Under the pieces are notes generated by a model that saw nothing but the letters and a program-made list of their open reading frames with translations, was not told where the DNA came from and did not search any database. A stretch of 64,000 nt of DNA from Spirillospora albida (lineage in GTDB: Bacteria > Actinomycetota > Actinomycetes > Streptosporangiales > Streptosporangiaceae). The position numbers and the translations under genes were made by a program. Location of the stretch: NCBI RefSeq assembly GCF_000718255.1, contig NZ_JOFJ01000002.1, positions 310,001-374,000 on the forward strand, given 5' to 3'. Below, piece by piece: positions 7,832-16,243 of the stretch. Positions within the stretch are counted from its first letter, which is position 1; each line of letters starts with the position of its first letter.

Positions 7832-8698
7832 TCAGAGCGTCCGCAGCGCCGCCATGGCCGCCGCGACGGACTCCTCGCGGGGCGCCTTCATCGGCATCCG
7901 CACGGACGGGTCGTCGATCAGTCCGGCCTCCGCCAGGCATGCCTTCAACACCGACGGCGACGGCTCGGCGAACAGCGCGCGGACGAGGGGCAGCAGGGCG
8001 TCGTGCAGGGCGAGGGCCCGGCTGGAGTCCCCGCTCCGGGCCGCCTCGTCCAGGGCCGCGTAGGTCTCCGGGGCGAGGCAGGCCGACGCGGTGATCCCGC
8101 CGGACGCGCCGAGCCGCAGCATCGGGTACAGGTACGCGTCGTCCCCGCACAGGACGGCCTTGCCCGTGCGGGCCGCCAGCAGCGTCAGCGTGTCGTCGTC
8201 GATGGCGCCGGGGCAGTGCTTCAGGCCCGCGACGCGGTCGAGCCCCAGCAGGCGGACGAGGGCGTCGCCGGACAGGTGCTTCCCCGTCCGGTACGGGATG
8301 TTGTACGGGAGGAGCGGCACGTCCACGGCGGCGCCGATGGCGGCGAAGTGGTCGATGACGCCGTCGTCCGACGGGCGCAGGTGGTACGGGACGACGACCA
8401 GCAGCGCGTCGGCGTACGCGGCGGCCTCGCGGGCGTCCCGGACCGAGGCGGCGGTGCCCGCCGTCCCGGCGCCGACGATCAGCGGCGCGCCGTGCTCGGC
8501 CGACACCGCGCGGCACACCTCCAGGACGGTCCGGCGCTCTTCCGGGTCCAGGGTGGCGGGCTCGCCGGTCGTGCCGAGCGCGACGAGCCCGGACGCGCCG
8601 CCCCGGAGCGCGTGCGACGCCAGCCGTTCGAGCGACGCCGTGTCGACCTCGCCGGCGGGCGTGAACGGTGTGACGAGCGATGCGTGGATTCCGTCCAT
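7832..8698 (-). CDS. Dihydrodipicolinate synthase family class I aldolase
   Basis: This 288-aa protein is a DapA-family TIM barrel. It has the GTTGEPATL pyruvate-binding loop (42-50), the tyrosine segment YNIPYRTG (132-139) and the Schiff-base lysine in AGLKHCPG (K160). These enzymes condense pyruvate with an aldehyde or run the reverse cleavage. The gene is isolated and divergent from a LysR regulator rather than sitting with lysine genes, so it may be a catabolic or accessory aldolase instead of housekeeping DapA. The start is the ATG before DGIHASLVTPF. The LysR protein probably controls it through the palindrome in the 72-bp intergenic region. Confidence 0.85.
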   Translation of the reverse strand: MDGIHASLVTPFTPAGEVDTASLERLASHALRGGASGLVALGTTGEPATLDPEERRTVLEVCRAVSAEHGAPLIVGAGTAGTAASVRDAREAAAYADALLVVVPYHLRPSDDGVIDHFAAIGAAVDVPLLPYNIPYRTGKHLSGDALVRLLGLDRVAGLKHCPGAIDDDTLTLLAARTGKAVLCGDDAYLYPMLRLGASGGITASACLAPETYAALDEAARSGDSSRALALHDALLPLVRALFAEPSPSVLKACLAEAGLIDDPSVRMPMKAPREESVAAAMAALRTL

Positions 8699-8717
8699 GC
8701 GAGGATCCTGGCCCGCC

Positions 8718-8735
8718 CCTTGTTTTAGAACAAGG
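8718..8735. promoter_or_regulatory. Perfect palindrome between aldolase and LysR genes, likely operator
   Basis: CCTTGTTTTAGAACAAGG is an inverted repeat with 7-bp arms and a 4-nt centre. It contains a T-N11-A core of the kind bound by LysR-type regulators and lies 20 nt upstream of the aldolase start and 36 nt upstream of the LysR start. A looser CAAG...CTTG pair (8731-8747) overlaps it. The AT-rich patch stands out from the GC-rich surroundings. Binding by the adjacent regulator is inferred. Confidence 0.55.
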
Positions 8736-8770
8736 TAGAACTTCTTGATGAGTCGATTTAGGGTTGCTTC

Positions 8771-9667
8771 ATGCTGGATCTGGAACGGCTGCGCGCCCTG
8801 CACTCCGTCGCGACCTACGGCTCGGTCAGCGCCGCCGCCGACGTGCTCCACGTGACCACCTCGGCGGTGTCCCAGCAGCTCGCCAAGCTGGAGCGCGAGA
8901 CCGGGCAGAAGCTCCTCGAACGCAACGGCCGGGGCGTCCGGCTCACCGACGCCGCCGAGCTGCTGGTCACCCACGCCGACCGGATCCTCTCCCTCGTCGA
9001 GCAGGCCCAGGCCGACCTGGAGGCGCACCGCGGCTCCGTCGTCGGGCAGCTCACCGTCGCCACGTTCGCGACCGCGATGCGCGGCCTCATGCCGGGCGCG
9101 CTGCGCCGGCTCCGCGCCGACCATCCCGACCTGCGCGTCGTCGTCCGCGAGGAGGACCCCGCCCAGAGCATGGGCCTCGTGGCGCGCGGCGACCTGGACG
9201 TGGCCGTCGTCCAGGACTGGAACAACGACCCGATGCCCGTCCCCGAGGGCCTGTGCAGGGGCTTCGTCTGCGACGACGTCGCGGACGCGGCGCTGCCCGC
9301 CGGGCATCCCCTCGCCGGGCGGGACGCGGTCGCGCTGAAGGAGCTCGCCGGCGACCCGTGGATCGCGTCCTCGATCGGCAGCATCTGCCACGACTGGCTG
9401 CTGAAGACGCTTCGCGCCGTCGAGGCCGAGCCGAGCATCGACCACATGGCGTACGAGTTCCCGTCGCAGCTCGCGCTGGTCGCCGCCGGAGCGGGCAACG
9501 CGATCCTGCCCCGGCTCGGCCGCTGCGACGTCCCGCCCGGCGTCGCGATCGTCCCGCTGTCGGCCCCGCTGACCCGCCGCATCTTCGTCGTGTGGCGCGA
9601 GGAGGCGGCCCGCCGCCCCGCCATCCGCGCCGCGGTCACCGCCCTCCGCGCCGCCGTCCCGGCCTGA
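8771..9667 (+). CDS. LysR-family transcriptional regulator
   Basis: The 298-aa protein has a typical LysR N-terminal winged helix-turn-helix (residues 1-60; SVSAAADVLHVTTSAVSQQLAKLERETGQ), a linker helix and a periplasmic-binding-like effector domain (~90-295). The start is the ATG opening LDLERLRALHSV. It is divergent from the aldolase gene, the usual arrangement for a LysR protein that controls its neighbour and itself. The effector is not predictable; a pyruvate-derived or aldolase substrate is only a guess. Confidence 0.9.
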   Translation: MLDLERLRALHSVATYGSVSAAADVLHVTTSAVSQQLAKLERETGQKLLERNGRGVRLTDAAELLVTHADRILSLVEQAQADLEAHRGSVVGQLTVATFATAMRGLMPGALRRLRADHPDLRVVVREEDPAQSMGLVARGDLDVAVVQDWNNDPMPVPEGLCRGFVCDDVADAALPAGHPLAGRDAVALKELAGDPWIASSIGSICHDWLLKTLRAVEAEPSIDHMAYEFPSQLALVAAGAGNAILPRLGRCDVPPGVAIVPLSAPLTRRIFVVWREEAARRPAIRAAVTALRAAVPA

Positions 9668-9687
9668 TCGGCTGGGATCATGGGGGG

Positions 9688-9978
9688 ATGATGTTCGAGC
9701 TGGTCGTCTGGTACGAGCCCGCGCCCGTCACGGTGGAGCGGGCCGCCGCGACCGATGTGGAGGCCGTGGAGCCGCATCCGGGCGTGGCCGCCTTCGCCGA
9801 GGAGCTCCGCCGCGTCCGCCCCGGTGCGGACGTGACGGCGCCGGGTTCGCGCCACGCGCGCGTCCAGGGCCGCCTCTACCGCACCCGCCTGGGCGACCTG
9901 GAGGAGATGCGGCGGGCCTTCCAGGAGTACGCGTCCGGCGACCGCCGATTCCTGGAGCGCCACTCCTGGACGGCCTGA
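9688..9978 (+). CDS. Small hypothetical protein
   Basis: This 96-aa acidic protein opens MMFELVVWYEPAPVTVERAA and shows helical amphipathic stretches (VAAFAEELRRV, LEEMRRAFQEYA). There is no signal peptide or membrane segment. A GGGGGG run sits directly before two consecutive ATGs (9688 and 9691), so the first residue is ambiguous. It begins 21 nt after the LysR stop and precedes the cytochrome c maturation operon. I do not recognise a family. The codon pattern and ribosome binding site support a real gene. Confidence 0.65.
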   Translation: MMFELVVWYEPAPVTVERAAATDVEAVEPHPGVAAFAEELRRVRPGADVTAPGSRHARVQGRLYRTRLGDLEEMRRAFQEYASGDRRFLERHSWTA

Positions 9979-10031
9979 GCCCCCGCCCGGCGGACGGGGA
10001 CGCCCGGTGGCGCGGGTAATCTGACCAGGCC

Positions 10032-10670
10032 ATGAGTGACAAGACGATCGTTCACCTGCTGCGGCACGGTGAGGTGCACAACCCCGAGGGCATCCTGTAC
10101 GGGCGGCTGCCCGGCTACCGGCTCAGCGAGGACGGCGTCCTCATGGCCAAGGCCGCCGCGAAATGGTTCTCCACACGGGACGTCACCGCGCTGTTCTCCT
10201 CGCCGATGCAGCGGGCGCTGGAGACGGCCGCGCCGCTCGCGGACACGTTCGACGTGCCCGTGACGGTGGAGGATCGGCTGATCGAGGCCGGGAACCGGTT
10301 CGAGGGCCTGACGTTCGGCGTGGGCGCCGGGTCGCTGCGCCGGCCCGAGCACTGGCGGCACCTCGTCAACCCGTTCAAGCCGTCCTGGGGCGAGCCGTAC
10401 GACGAGCTCGCGGCCCGGATGCGCCGCGCGGTGATCCGGGCGCGGGAGACGGCGCGCGGGCACGAGGCGGTGTGCGTCAGCCACCAGCTGCCGATCTGGA
10501 TCCTGCGGCTGCACGCCGAGCGGCGCCGGCTCTGGCACCATCCGGCCCGCCGCGAATGCGGCCTCGCGAGCGTCACCAGCCTGACGTTCGAGGGCAGCCG
10601 GCTCGTCGAGGTCGCCTACGCCGAGCCCGCCGCCGGGATCGCCAAGGGTCCCAGTGTCGCGGGCGCCTGA
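10032..10670 (+). CDS. Histidine phosphatase (phosphoglycerate mutase-like) family protein
   Basis: The 212-aa protein has the phosphohistidine motif LLRHGEVHNP near residue 11, SSPMQRALETA in the middle and the second catalytic histidine in CVSHQLPIW. These mark the branch 1 histidine phosphatase superfamily, whose members dephosphorylate small metabolites or proteins. It sits just ahead of the ResA/CcdA/ResB/CcsB genes, an order seen in other actinobacteria. It may share their transcript, but a separate operator-like repeat precedes the ResA-like gene. The substrate is unknown. Confidence 0.85.
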   Translation: MSDKTIVHLLRHGEVHNPEGILYGRLPGYRLSEDGVLMAKAAAKWFSTRDVTALFSSPMQRALETAAPLADTFDVPVTVEDRLIEAGNRFEGLTFGVGAGSLRRPEHWRHLVNPFKPSWGEPYDELAARMRRAVIRARETARGHEAVCVSHQLPIWILRLHAERRRLWHHPARRECGLASVTSLTFEGSRLVEVAYAEPAAGIAKGPSVAGA

Positions 10671-10688
10671 CCGGAGCGCTACGTTGTG

Positions 10689-10705
10689 TACTACGTCCTG
10701 TAGTA
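10689..10705. promoter_or_regulatory. Inverted repeat TACTAC-N5-GTAGTA upstream of resA-like gene
   Basis: Perfect 6-bp arms with a 5-nt spacer end 13 nt before the chosen TTG start of the ResA-like gene. The position and symmetry suggest a repressor operator for the cytochrome c maturation genes. The CTAC-N5-GTAG core also appears in the toxin-antitoxin operator at 48027-48047. The regulator family is not assigned. Confidence 0.45.
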
Positions 10706-10718
10706 GTTGGAGGGTCCG

Positions 10719-11306
10719 TTGAGCCCCCGAATCACCCGTACCCGCTCGGTCCTGGCGGCCGCCGCGCTGTGCGGCCTCCTGGCGGGCTGCGCCGGGACGA
10801 ACGCCGCGGGCGGCCCGGACGGCGACGGCGACCGCTTCATCGCGGGCGACGGCAACGTCACCGAGTACGGGCCGGGCGACCGCAAGTCCGTCCAGGACGT
10901 CACCGGCGAGGCCCTCGGCGGCGGGCGGATCAGGCTCGCCGACTACAGGGGCAAGGTCACCGTCGTGAACTTCTGGGCGTCCTGGTGCGCGCCCTGCCGC
11001 GGCGAGGCCCCGTCCCTGGAGCAGGTCCACCAGGACAACAAGGCGCACGGCGTCGAGTTCCTCGGCGTCAACTTCAAGGACTCCAAGGACAACGCGAAGG
11101 CGTTCGAGCGCAGCTTCAAGGTGACGTACCCGAGCCTGTTCGACGCCGACGGCCGCGTCACGCTCGCGTTCCGGGCCGTGCCGCCCAGCGCGATCCCGAG
11201 CACCCTCGTCCTGGACCGGGACGGCCGGGTCGCCGCCCGCATCATCGGCGCGACGACGTACTCCAAGCTCGGCCCGCTCGTCGCCAAGGTCCGCGCGGAA
11301 AAGTGA
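10719..11306 (+). CDS. resA: TlpA/ResA-family thiol-disulfide oxidoreductase lipoprotein
   Basis: This 195-aa extracytoplasmic thioredoxin-fold protein is thought to keep apocytochrome c CXXCH cysteines reduced for haem attachment. An N-terminal signal ends in a lipobox (LLAGC), so it is membrane-anchored by lipid. The active site is FWASWCAPCRGE, and the cis-proline region is PSAIPSTLVLD. The TTG start at 10719 follows GGAGGG by 4 nt; a TTG at 10707 is less well placed. Its stop overlaps the GTG start of ccdA. It passes electrons from CcdA to ResB/CcsB clients, by analogy with the Bacillus system. Confidence 0.9.
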   Translation: MSPRITRTRSVLAAAALCGLLAGCAGTNAAGGPDGDGDRFIAGDGNVTEYGPGDRKSVQDVTGEALGGGRIRLADYRGKVTVVNFWASWCAPCRGEAPSLEQVHQDNKAHGVEFLGVNFKDSKDNAKAFERSFKVTYPSLFDADGRVTLAFRAVPPSAIPSTLVLDRDGRVAARIIGATTYSKLGPLVAKVRAEK

Positions 11307-12046
11307 GCGGCCTCAGCGAGACCGTGACCAGCGGGTCGCTGCTGGCGGCGGCGCCGCTCGCGGCCCTCGCCGGGCTCGTCTCGTTCGCGTCCCCGTGCGT
11401 CCTGCCGCTCGTTCCCGGCTACCTGTCGTACGTGACGGGCATGACGGGCGCCGACCTCGCCGAGCAGAAGCGGGGCCGGCTGCTCGCCGGGGCGTCGCTG
11501 TTCGTCGCCGGCTTCACCGTCGTGTTCGTCAGCTACGGCGTGCTGTTCGGCGGGCTCGGCCGCTGGCTGCTGGAGTACCAGGACCCGATCACCCGCGTCC
11601 TCGGCGCCGTGACGATCGTGTTCGGTCTCGCGTTCATGGGCTTCATCCCCGGCCTGCAGCGCACGCTGAAGGCCGACCGGCTGCCCGCCGCCGGACTCGC
11701 GGGCGCCCCCGTCCTCGGCGTCCTGTTCGGCGTCGGCTGGACGCCCTGCATCGGCCCCACGCTCGGCGCCGTCCAGACCCTCGCCGTCACCGAGGCGAGC
11801 GCCGGACGGGGCGCGCTGCTGTCCCTGGCGTACTGTGTGGGGCTCGGGCTGCCGTTCGTCGCCGCCGCGATCGCCTACCGCCGGGCGCTCGGCGCGTTCG
11901 GAGCCGTGAAACGGCACTACCCCCTCGTCATGCGGATCGGCGGCGGCATGCTGGTCCTCCTCGGCGTCCTGCTCGTGAGCGGGCTGTGGGGCGACCTGAC
12001 CATCGAGCTGAAGTCGTGGATCAGCGGCTTCGAACCGGTTATCTGA
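11303..12046 (+). CDS. ccdA: Cytochrome c biogenesis transmembrane thiol reductase CcdA
   Basis: The 247-aa polytopic protein has about six membrane helices. It carries the two redox cysteines of the CcdA/DsbD-gamma family, in SFASPCVLPLVPG and GVGWTPCIGP. CcdA carries reducing equivalents from cytoplasmic thioredoxin across the membrane to ResA. Its GTG start overlaps the ResA stop as GTGA, and the ResB start follows its stop by 1 nt. Confidence 0.93.
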   Translation: MSGLSETVTSGSLLAAAPLAALAGLVSFASPCVLPLVPGYLSYVTGMTGADLAEQKRGRLLAGASLFVAGFTVVFVSYGVLFGGLGRWLLEYQDPITRVLGAVTIVFGLAFMGFIPGLQRTLKADRLPAAGLAGAPVLGVLFGVGWTPCIGPTLGAVQTLAVTEASAGRGALLSLAYCVGLGLPFVAAAIAYRRALGAFGAVKRHYPLVMRIGGGMLVLLGVLLVSGLWGDLTIELKSWISGFEPVI

Positions 12047-12047
12047 T

Positions 12048-13661
12048 ATGAGCGACATCACCGACTTCGAAACGGACGCCGACACCGGCAGCGAGGCGGT
12101 CGCCGAACGGCGGCCCCCGCCGGAGGCGCCGCGCCCGTCCGGCCTCGGGCCCCTCGGCTGGCTGCGCTGGGCGTGGCGGCAGCTCACCACCATGCGCACC
12201 GCGCTCATCCTGCTGTTCCTCGTCGCGCTCGGCTCCGTGCCCGGCTCGATCCTGCCGCAGCGCGGGCAGGCGCCCGAAAAGGTCGCCCTGTACTTCAAGG
12301 AGCACGAGGACCTCGCGCCCGTCCTCGACAGGCTCTCGCTGTTCGACGTGTTCGCCGCGCCCTGGTTCGCCGCGATCTACCTCCTCCTCTTCGTGTCCCT
12401 CGCCGGATGCGTCATCCCGCGCGCGGGCGTGCACTACCGGTCGATGCGGGCGCGCCCGCCCGCCGCGCCCCGCAACCTGTCGCGGCTGCCGCAGTCCGCG
12501 ACGTTCGAGACCGACGCGTCCCCCGACGAGGTGCTCGCCACCGCGCGCGCCGTGCTCAAGGGCCGCCGCTTCCGGGTCGACGTCGCGGACGGCTCCGCCG
12601 CGTCCGAGAAGGGCTACCTCGGCGAGACCGGCAACCTGCTGTTCCACCTCGCCCTGCTCGGGCTCCTGTTCGCGCTCGGCGTCGGCAACCTGCTCGGCTA
12701 CCGGGGCAACATCGTCCTGACCGAGGGCAGGTCGTTCGCGAACTCCCTCAACCAGTACGACGAGTTCACGCCCGGACGCCTGTTCGGCGCCGACGACCTC
12801 GACCCCTTCGCCATCACGCTCGACGACTTCAAGGCGACGTACGAGCTGAAGGGCGACAAGCGCGGCCAGGCCACCCACTTCAGCGCCGACGTGCGCTACC
12901 GGGCCACGCCCGGCGCCGCCGAGAAGCGCCACGACCTGCGCATCAACCATCCGCTGAAGCTCGGCGGCGCCAAGATCTACCTGCTCGGCCACGGCTACGC
13001 GCCCGTCTTCACCGTCCGGGACGCCAAGGGCGACATCGCCTACCGGGACGCGGTGCCGTTCCTGCCGATGGAGAACCGCAACCTCACGTCCGAGGGCGTC
13101 ATCAAGGCCCCCGACGCGCGGCCCGACCAGCTCGCCTTCTACGGGATCCTGTGGCCCACCGCCGTCGCGTCCGAGGACGGCAAGCAGATCGTCTCCGGAT
13201 TCCCCGCCCCGGTCCGTCCCGTCGTCACCATCTCCTCGTTCAAGGGCGACATCGGCCTCGACTCGGGCACCCCCCAGTCGGTCTACAAGCTGGAGGGCAT
13301 CGGCAAGACCCTCCAGCCCGTCAAGGGCGGCTCCAAGCTGCTCGAACCCGGCGAGACCCTCACGCTGCCCGACGGCGCCGGATCGATCACCTTCGAGGGC
13401 CTCAAGGAGTGGACGAGCCTGTCCGTCAACGACGACCCCGGGCGCATCCCCGCGCTCATCGCGGCGATCCTCGCCGTCGCCGGCGTCGCCACGTCCTTCA
13501 TGGTGCGGCGCCGCAGGGTGTGGGTCCGTGCGGGCGCCGGAGAGGCCGGGCGTACCGTAGTGGAGGTCGGCGGTCTCACGCTCGGCAACCCGACCACGGA
13601 GTTCGACGACATCGTGACCGCGCTCCGGGACGAGCACCCCGCAACGCAGAACAAGGAGTGA
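12048..13661 (+). CDS. resB: Cytochrome c biogenesis protein ResB (Ccs1)
   Basis: ResB is the larger partner of the System II haem-ligation complex. The 537-aa protein shows membrane segments around ALILLFLVALGSVPGSILP, AIYLLLFVSLAGCVIP and LLFHLALLGLLFALGVG. A large extracytoplasmic domain follows (~225-455), then a final helix near LIAAILAVAGVATSFMV, a basic stop-transfer (VRRRRVWVRA) and a cytoplasmic tail. The order ccdA-resB-ccsB and the near-contiguous spacing are those of gram-positive cytochrome c maturation operons. Confidence 0.93.
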   Translation: MSDITDFETDADTGSEAVAERRPPPEAPRPSGLGPLGWLRWAWRQLTTMRTALILLFLVALGSVPGSILPQRGQAPEKVALYFKEHEDLAPVLDRLSLFDVFAAPWFAAIYLLLFVSLAGCVIPRAGVHYRSMRARPPAAPRNLSRLPQSATFETDASPDEVLATARAVLKGRRFRVDVADGSAASEKGYLGETGNLLFHLALLGLLFALGVGNLLGYRGNIVLTEGRSFANSLNQYDEFTPGRLFGADDLDPFAITLDDFKATYELKGDKRGQATHFSADVRYRATPGAAEKRHDLRINHPLKLGGAKIYLLGHGYAPVFTVRDAKGDIAYRDAVPFLPMENRNLTSEGVIKAPDARPDQLAFYGILWPTAVASEDGKQIVSGFPAPVRPVVTISSFKGDIGLDSGTPQSVYKLEGIGKTLQPVKGGSKLLEPGETLTLPDGAGSITFEGLKEWTSLSVNDDPGRIPALIAAILAVAGVATSFMVRRRRVWVRAGAGEAGRTVVEVGGLTLGNPTTEFDDIVTALRDEHPATQNKE

Positions 13662-13666
13662 CGAGC

Positions 13667-14620
13667 GTGGGCAACGCCGACCTCGCGAACCTGAGCGACA
13701 AGCTCATGCTGACGACGGTGGTCCTCTACATCGTCGCCCTGTACGCCTACGCGGCCGACCTCGGCTTCGGCCGCCGCAGGGCCGCCGTCCAGGAGCGGTC
13801 GAAGGTCCTCGCCGGCGCCGGCGGCCCCGACGTCGAGGAGGCCGCCGAGGACCACGAGCCCTCCGCCGACGCGCCGCGCCGCGTCGACTGGGCGCGCCTG
13901 GCCGTCCTGGTGAGCGTCCTCGGCTGGGCCGCGCACCTCGGCGTCATCGTGACCCGCGGCCTGGCGGCGGACCGCTGGCCGTGGGGCAACATGTACGAGT
14001 TCCTCACGGCGATCGCGTTCGCCGCCGTCACCGCCTTCGTCATCGTGATGTGGCGCTTCGGCGCGCGCTTCCTGGGCGCGTTCGTCATGCTCGCCGCCGT
14101 CATCGCGCTCGGCGTCGCCAACATCTGGCTGTACGACTCCGTCGGCCCCGTCACGGCGGCCCTGAACTCGTACTGGATCGCCCTCCACGTCACCGCCGCG
14201 ATCGTCGCGACCGGCGCGTTCACCGTCTCCGGCGTCGCGACGATCCTCTACCTCGTGAAGATCCGCACCGAGGCGAGGGCCGCCGCGGGCGGGGGCGCCC
14301 TGGCGCACCTGCCGTCCGCGCAGGCCCTCGACACCCTCGCGATGCGCGTCACCACGTTCGCGTTCCCGATCTGGACGGCCGCCATCATCATGGGCGCCGT
14401 CTGGGCCGACGAGGCGTGGGGCCGCTACTGGGGCTGGGACCCCAAGGAGATCTGGTCCTTCATCACCTGGGTGATCTACGCGGCGTACCTGCACGCCCGC
14501 GCCACGGCGGGCTGGAAGGGCCGGAAGGCCGCGATCCTCTGCCTGATCGCCTTCGCCGCCCTCCTCTTCAACTTCTTCGGCGTCAACTACATCTTCCAGG
14601 GCATGCACTCGTACGCCTGA
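13667..14620 (+). CDS. ccsB: Cytochrome c biogenesis protein CcsB (CcsA/ResC family)
   Basis: CcsB exports and presents haem for attachment to apocytochrome c together with ResB. The 317-aa polytopic protein carries the tryptophan-rich WWD haem-handling motif, here WGRYWGWDPKEIWSFITW, followed by the last helices and NYIFQGMHSYA at the C-terminus. AAGGAG ends 8 nt before the GTG at 13667, which makes this start better than the GTG at 13658 that overlaps the resB stop. It is the last gene of the operon and is followed by a strong hairpin. Confidence 0.94.
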   Translation: MGNADLANLSDKLMLTTVVLYIVALYAYAADLGFGRRRAAVQERSKVLAGAGGPDVEEAAEDHEPSADAPRRVDWARLAVLVSVLGWAAHLGVIVTRGLAADRWPWGNMYEFLTAIAFAAVTAFVIVMWRFGARFLGAFVMLAAVIALGVANIWLYDSVGPVTAALNSYWIALHVTAAIVATGAFTVSGVATILYLVKIRTEARAAAGGGALAHLPSAQALDTLAMRVTTFAFPIWTAAIIMGAVWADEAWGRYWGWDPKEIWSFITWVIYAAYLHARATAGWKGRKAAILCLIAFAALLFNFFGVNYIFQGMHSYA

Positions 14621-14634
14621 GGCGGCTCGACGGA

Positions 14635-14661
14635 AGGCCCCCCGCATCGCGCGGGGGGCCT
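14635..14661 (+). terminator. Strong hairpin ending the cytochrome c maturation operon
   Basis: AGGCCCCCCGC and GCGGGGGGCCT form a perfect 11-bp stem around a 5-nt loop, starting 15 nt after the ccsB stop. There is no U-tract, as is common in high-GC actinomycetes. Confidence 0.8.
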
Positions 14662-14760
14662 CGCCGTGCGCGGGGCCTCGTCGTGCGGGTGGCCGGAATC
14701 GAGTGATGCTTGGCTCTCCAGGCCATGGGGCACGCCCGGCGTGATCCTTAGCCTGGCGCC

Positions 14761-15216
14761 GTGACCAAGTTCCTCCTCGCCGTCCACGTGCTCGTGGCGA
14801 TCATCGCGATCGGCCCGGTGACCGTGGCGGCCAGCATGTTCCCCCCGGCGGCGCGCGGCGCTCAGGAGCCTGGCGGCGACGTCGGCACCGTCCGGCTCCT
14901 GCACCGCATCTGCCGCGTCTACGCGCTGATCGGCATCGCGGTGCCCGTCTTCGGCTTCGCGACCGCGAGCAGCCTCGGCGTCCTGACGGACACGTGGCTG
15001 ATCGTCTCGATCCTCCTGACGGCCGCCGCGGCCGCCGTACTCGCCTTCCGCGTCCTGCCCGGCCAGTACACCGTCCTCACCCGCCTGGAGGCGGCCGAGG
15101 CCGTGGACCGCTCGGCCACGGCACGGCTCGCGATGGCGGCCGGCGCCTTCAACGTCCTCTGGGCCGTGGTGACCGTCCTCATGATCGTCCGTCCGGGCTC
15201 GACGACCGGTGCCTGA
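14761..15216 (+). CDS. DUF2269-like integral membrane protein
   Basis: The 151-aa protein has four hydrophobic segments: FLLAVHVLVAIIAIGPVTVA, YALIGIAVPVFGFATAS, LIVSILLTAAAAAVLAF and AFNVLWAVVTVLMIV. It resembles small DUF2269-type membrane proteins of unknown function. The GTG start is chosen because it gives a clean first helix. It is monocistronic, behind the cytochrome c terminator and 120 nt ahead of the metallopeptidase gene. Confidence 0.75.
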   Translation: MTKFLLAVHVLVAIIAIGPVTVAASMFPPAARGAQEPGGDVGTVRLLHRICRVYALIGIAVPVFGFATASSLGVLTDTWLIVSILLTAAAAAVLAFRVLPGQYTVLTRLEAAEAVDRSATARLAMAAGAFNVLWAVVTVLMIVRPGSTTGA

Positions 15217-15336
15217 CCAGCGCGTGCCCCGGGCTCTGACCGTCGGGTGACTTGCGGGGATGACGGCGTGTCGGGTTGAGGTTTACCCTGCCTCCGGGGG
15301 CCCGGCGTTCGGGGGGTCCGTCGACTGAGGAGCCTG

Positions 15337-16227
15337 ATGCGGTTCAAGGGCGTCCACCGCAAGACCCGGGAGTCCCGGAAGGTCCGGGGCGGCGAGTACG
15401 CGTCGTCGCCGCCCGAGGCCGTGCGGCCGCGCGGCGGTCAGCCGCGCGACCGGTTCGGGCGGTTCCGCAAGGCCGGACGGGACGACGCGTTCGCCCTGGT
15501 GGACGGCGTCGCCGCCCTCGAAGGGGTGCCCCGGCCGCGCAGGGCGCCGGACTATTCCTGGCGGGACTTCGAACTCGACGACGGGCCGCCGCGGGTGGAG
15601 CCCTATCCGCCGGGAACGCCGCACGCCGCCGACGGGCGGCGCAATTGCGGGGTCCTCGAGGACATCCTCTACCGGCAGTGGGACGCGCGGCAGGGGCCGC
15701 CGACACCCGAGGTGATCCGCGCGGTCGACAGCCTCGCGGGGCTGCCGGAGCCCTTGAAGGAGAAGCTCGCCGGCGGGCTGGACGGCATCTACGTCGGGCC
15801 CGGCGGGGTTCCCCACCTCGACGACATGGGCCATCTGCGCGGCCGTCCGCTGCCCAGTGGACGGGCCACCTGGGACATCTGCGCCGGAGCCTATGGCGAC
15901 CGGAAGATCGTCGTCGGGGACCGCCCGTCGCCCACCCCGGACGTGATGCTGCACGAGGTGGGCCACGCGCTCGACGACATCGACGGCGGGGACGGGCAGT
16001 GGACGTCCGACAGCGCGGCCTTCCGGGAACTGTACGAGCAGTGCCTGCCGTATCTGTCGAGCGACTTCCACAAACAGCCCGAAGCGCTCGGGCGGCGGGA
16101 GTTCTTCGCCGACGCGTTCGCCGCGATCTCGTCCCGGCAGCGGCCCGCGCTCGTGGATATGCTCGCGGGCAACATCCGGGCGGCCCTGGAGGTCATGCTG
16201 TTCTTCAACCGCAGATACGGGATCTGA
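15337..16227 (+). CDS. Putative zinc metallopeptidase of the anthrax lethal factor-like (ATLF) type
   Basis: The 296-aa soluble protein has a basic, disordered-looking N-terminus (1-70) and a C-terminal zincin domain. Zinc ligands are HEVGH (206-210) and probably E255 in REFFADAFAAIS. The pattern MLHEVGHALDD...SDSAAFRELYE...EFFADAF matches the lethal-factor-type catalytic domain found in many bacterial effector and toxin proteins. No signal peptide is visible, so it is cytoplasmic or exported by a specialised route. GAGGAG lies 6 nt before the ATG, and a weak promoter-like ATGACG-N18-TACCCT sits at 15260-15289. The 83-aa gene 16 nt downstream is probably co-transcribed. Family placement rests on the motif pattern only; the target is unknown. 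Confidence 0.65.
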   Translation: MRFKGVHRKTRESRKVRGGEYASSPPEAVRPRGGQPRDRFGRFRKAGRDDAFALVDGVAALEGVPRPRRAPDYSWRDFELDDGPPRVEPYPPGTPHAADGRRNCGVLEDILYRQWDARQGPPTPEVIRAVDSLAGLPEPLKEKLAGGLDGIYVGPGGVPHLDDMGHLRGRPLPSGRATWDICAGAYGDRKIVVGDRPSPTPDVMLHEVGHALDDIDGGDGQWTSDSAAFRELYEQCLPYLSSDFHKQPEALGRREFFADAFAAISSRQRPALVDMLAGNIRAALEVMLFFNRRYGI

Positions 16228-16243
16228 CGAGGGTGGTTCGACG

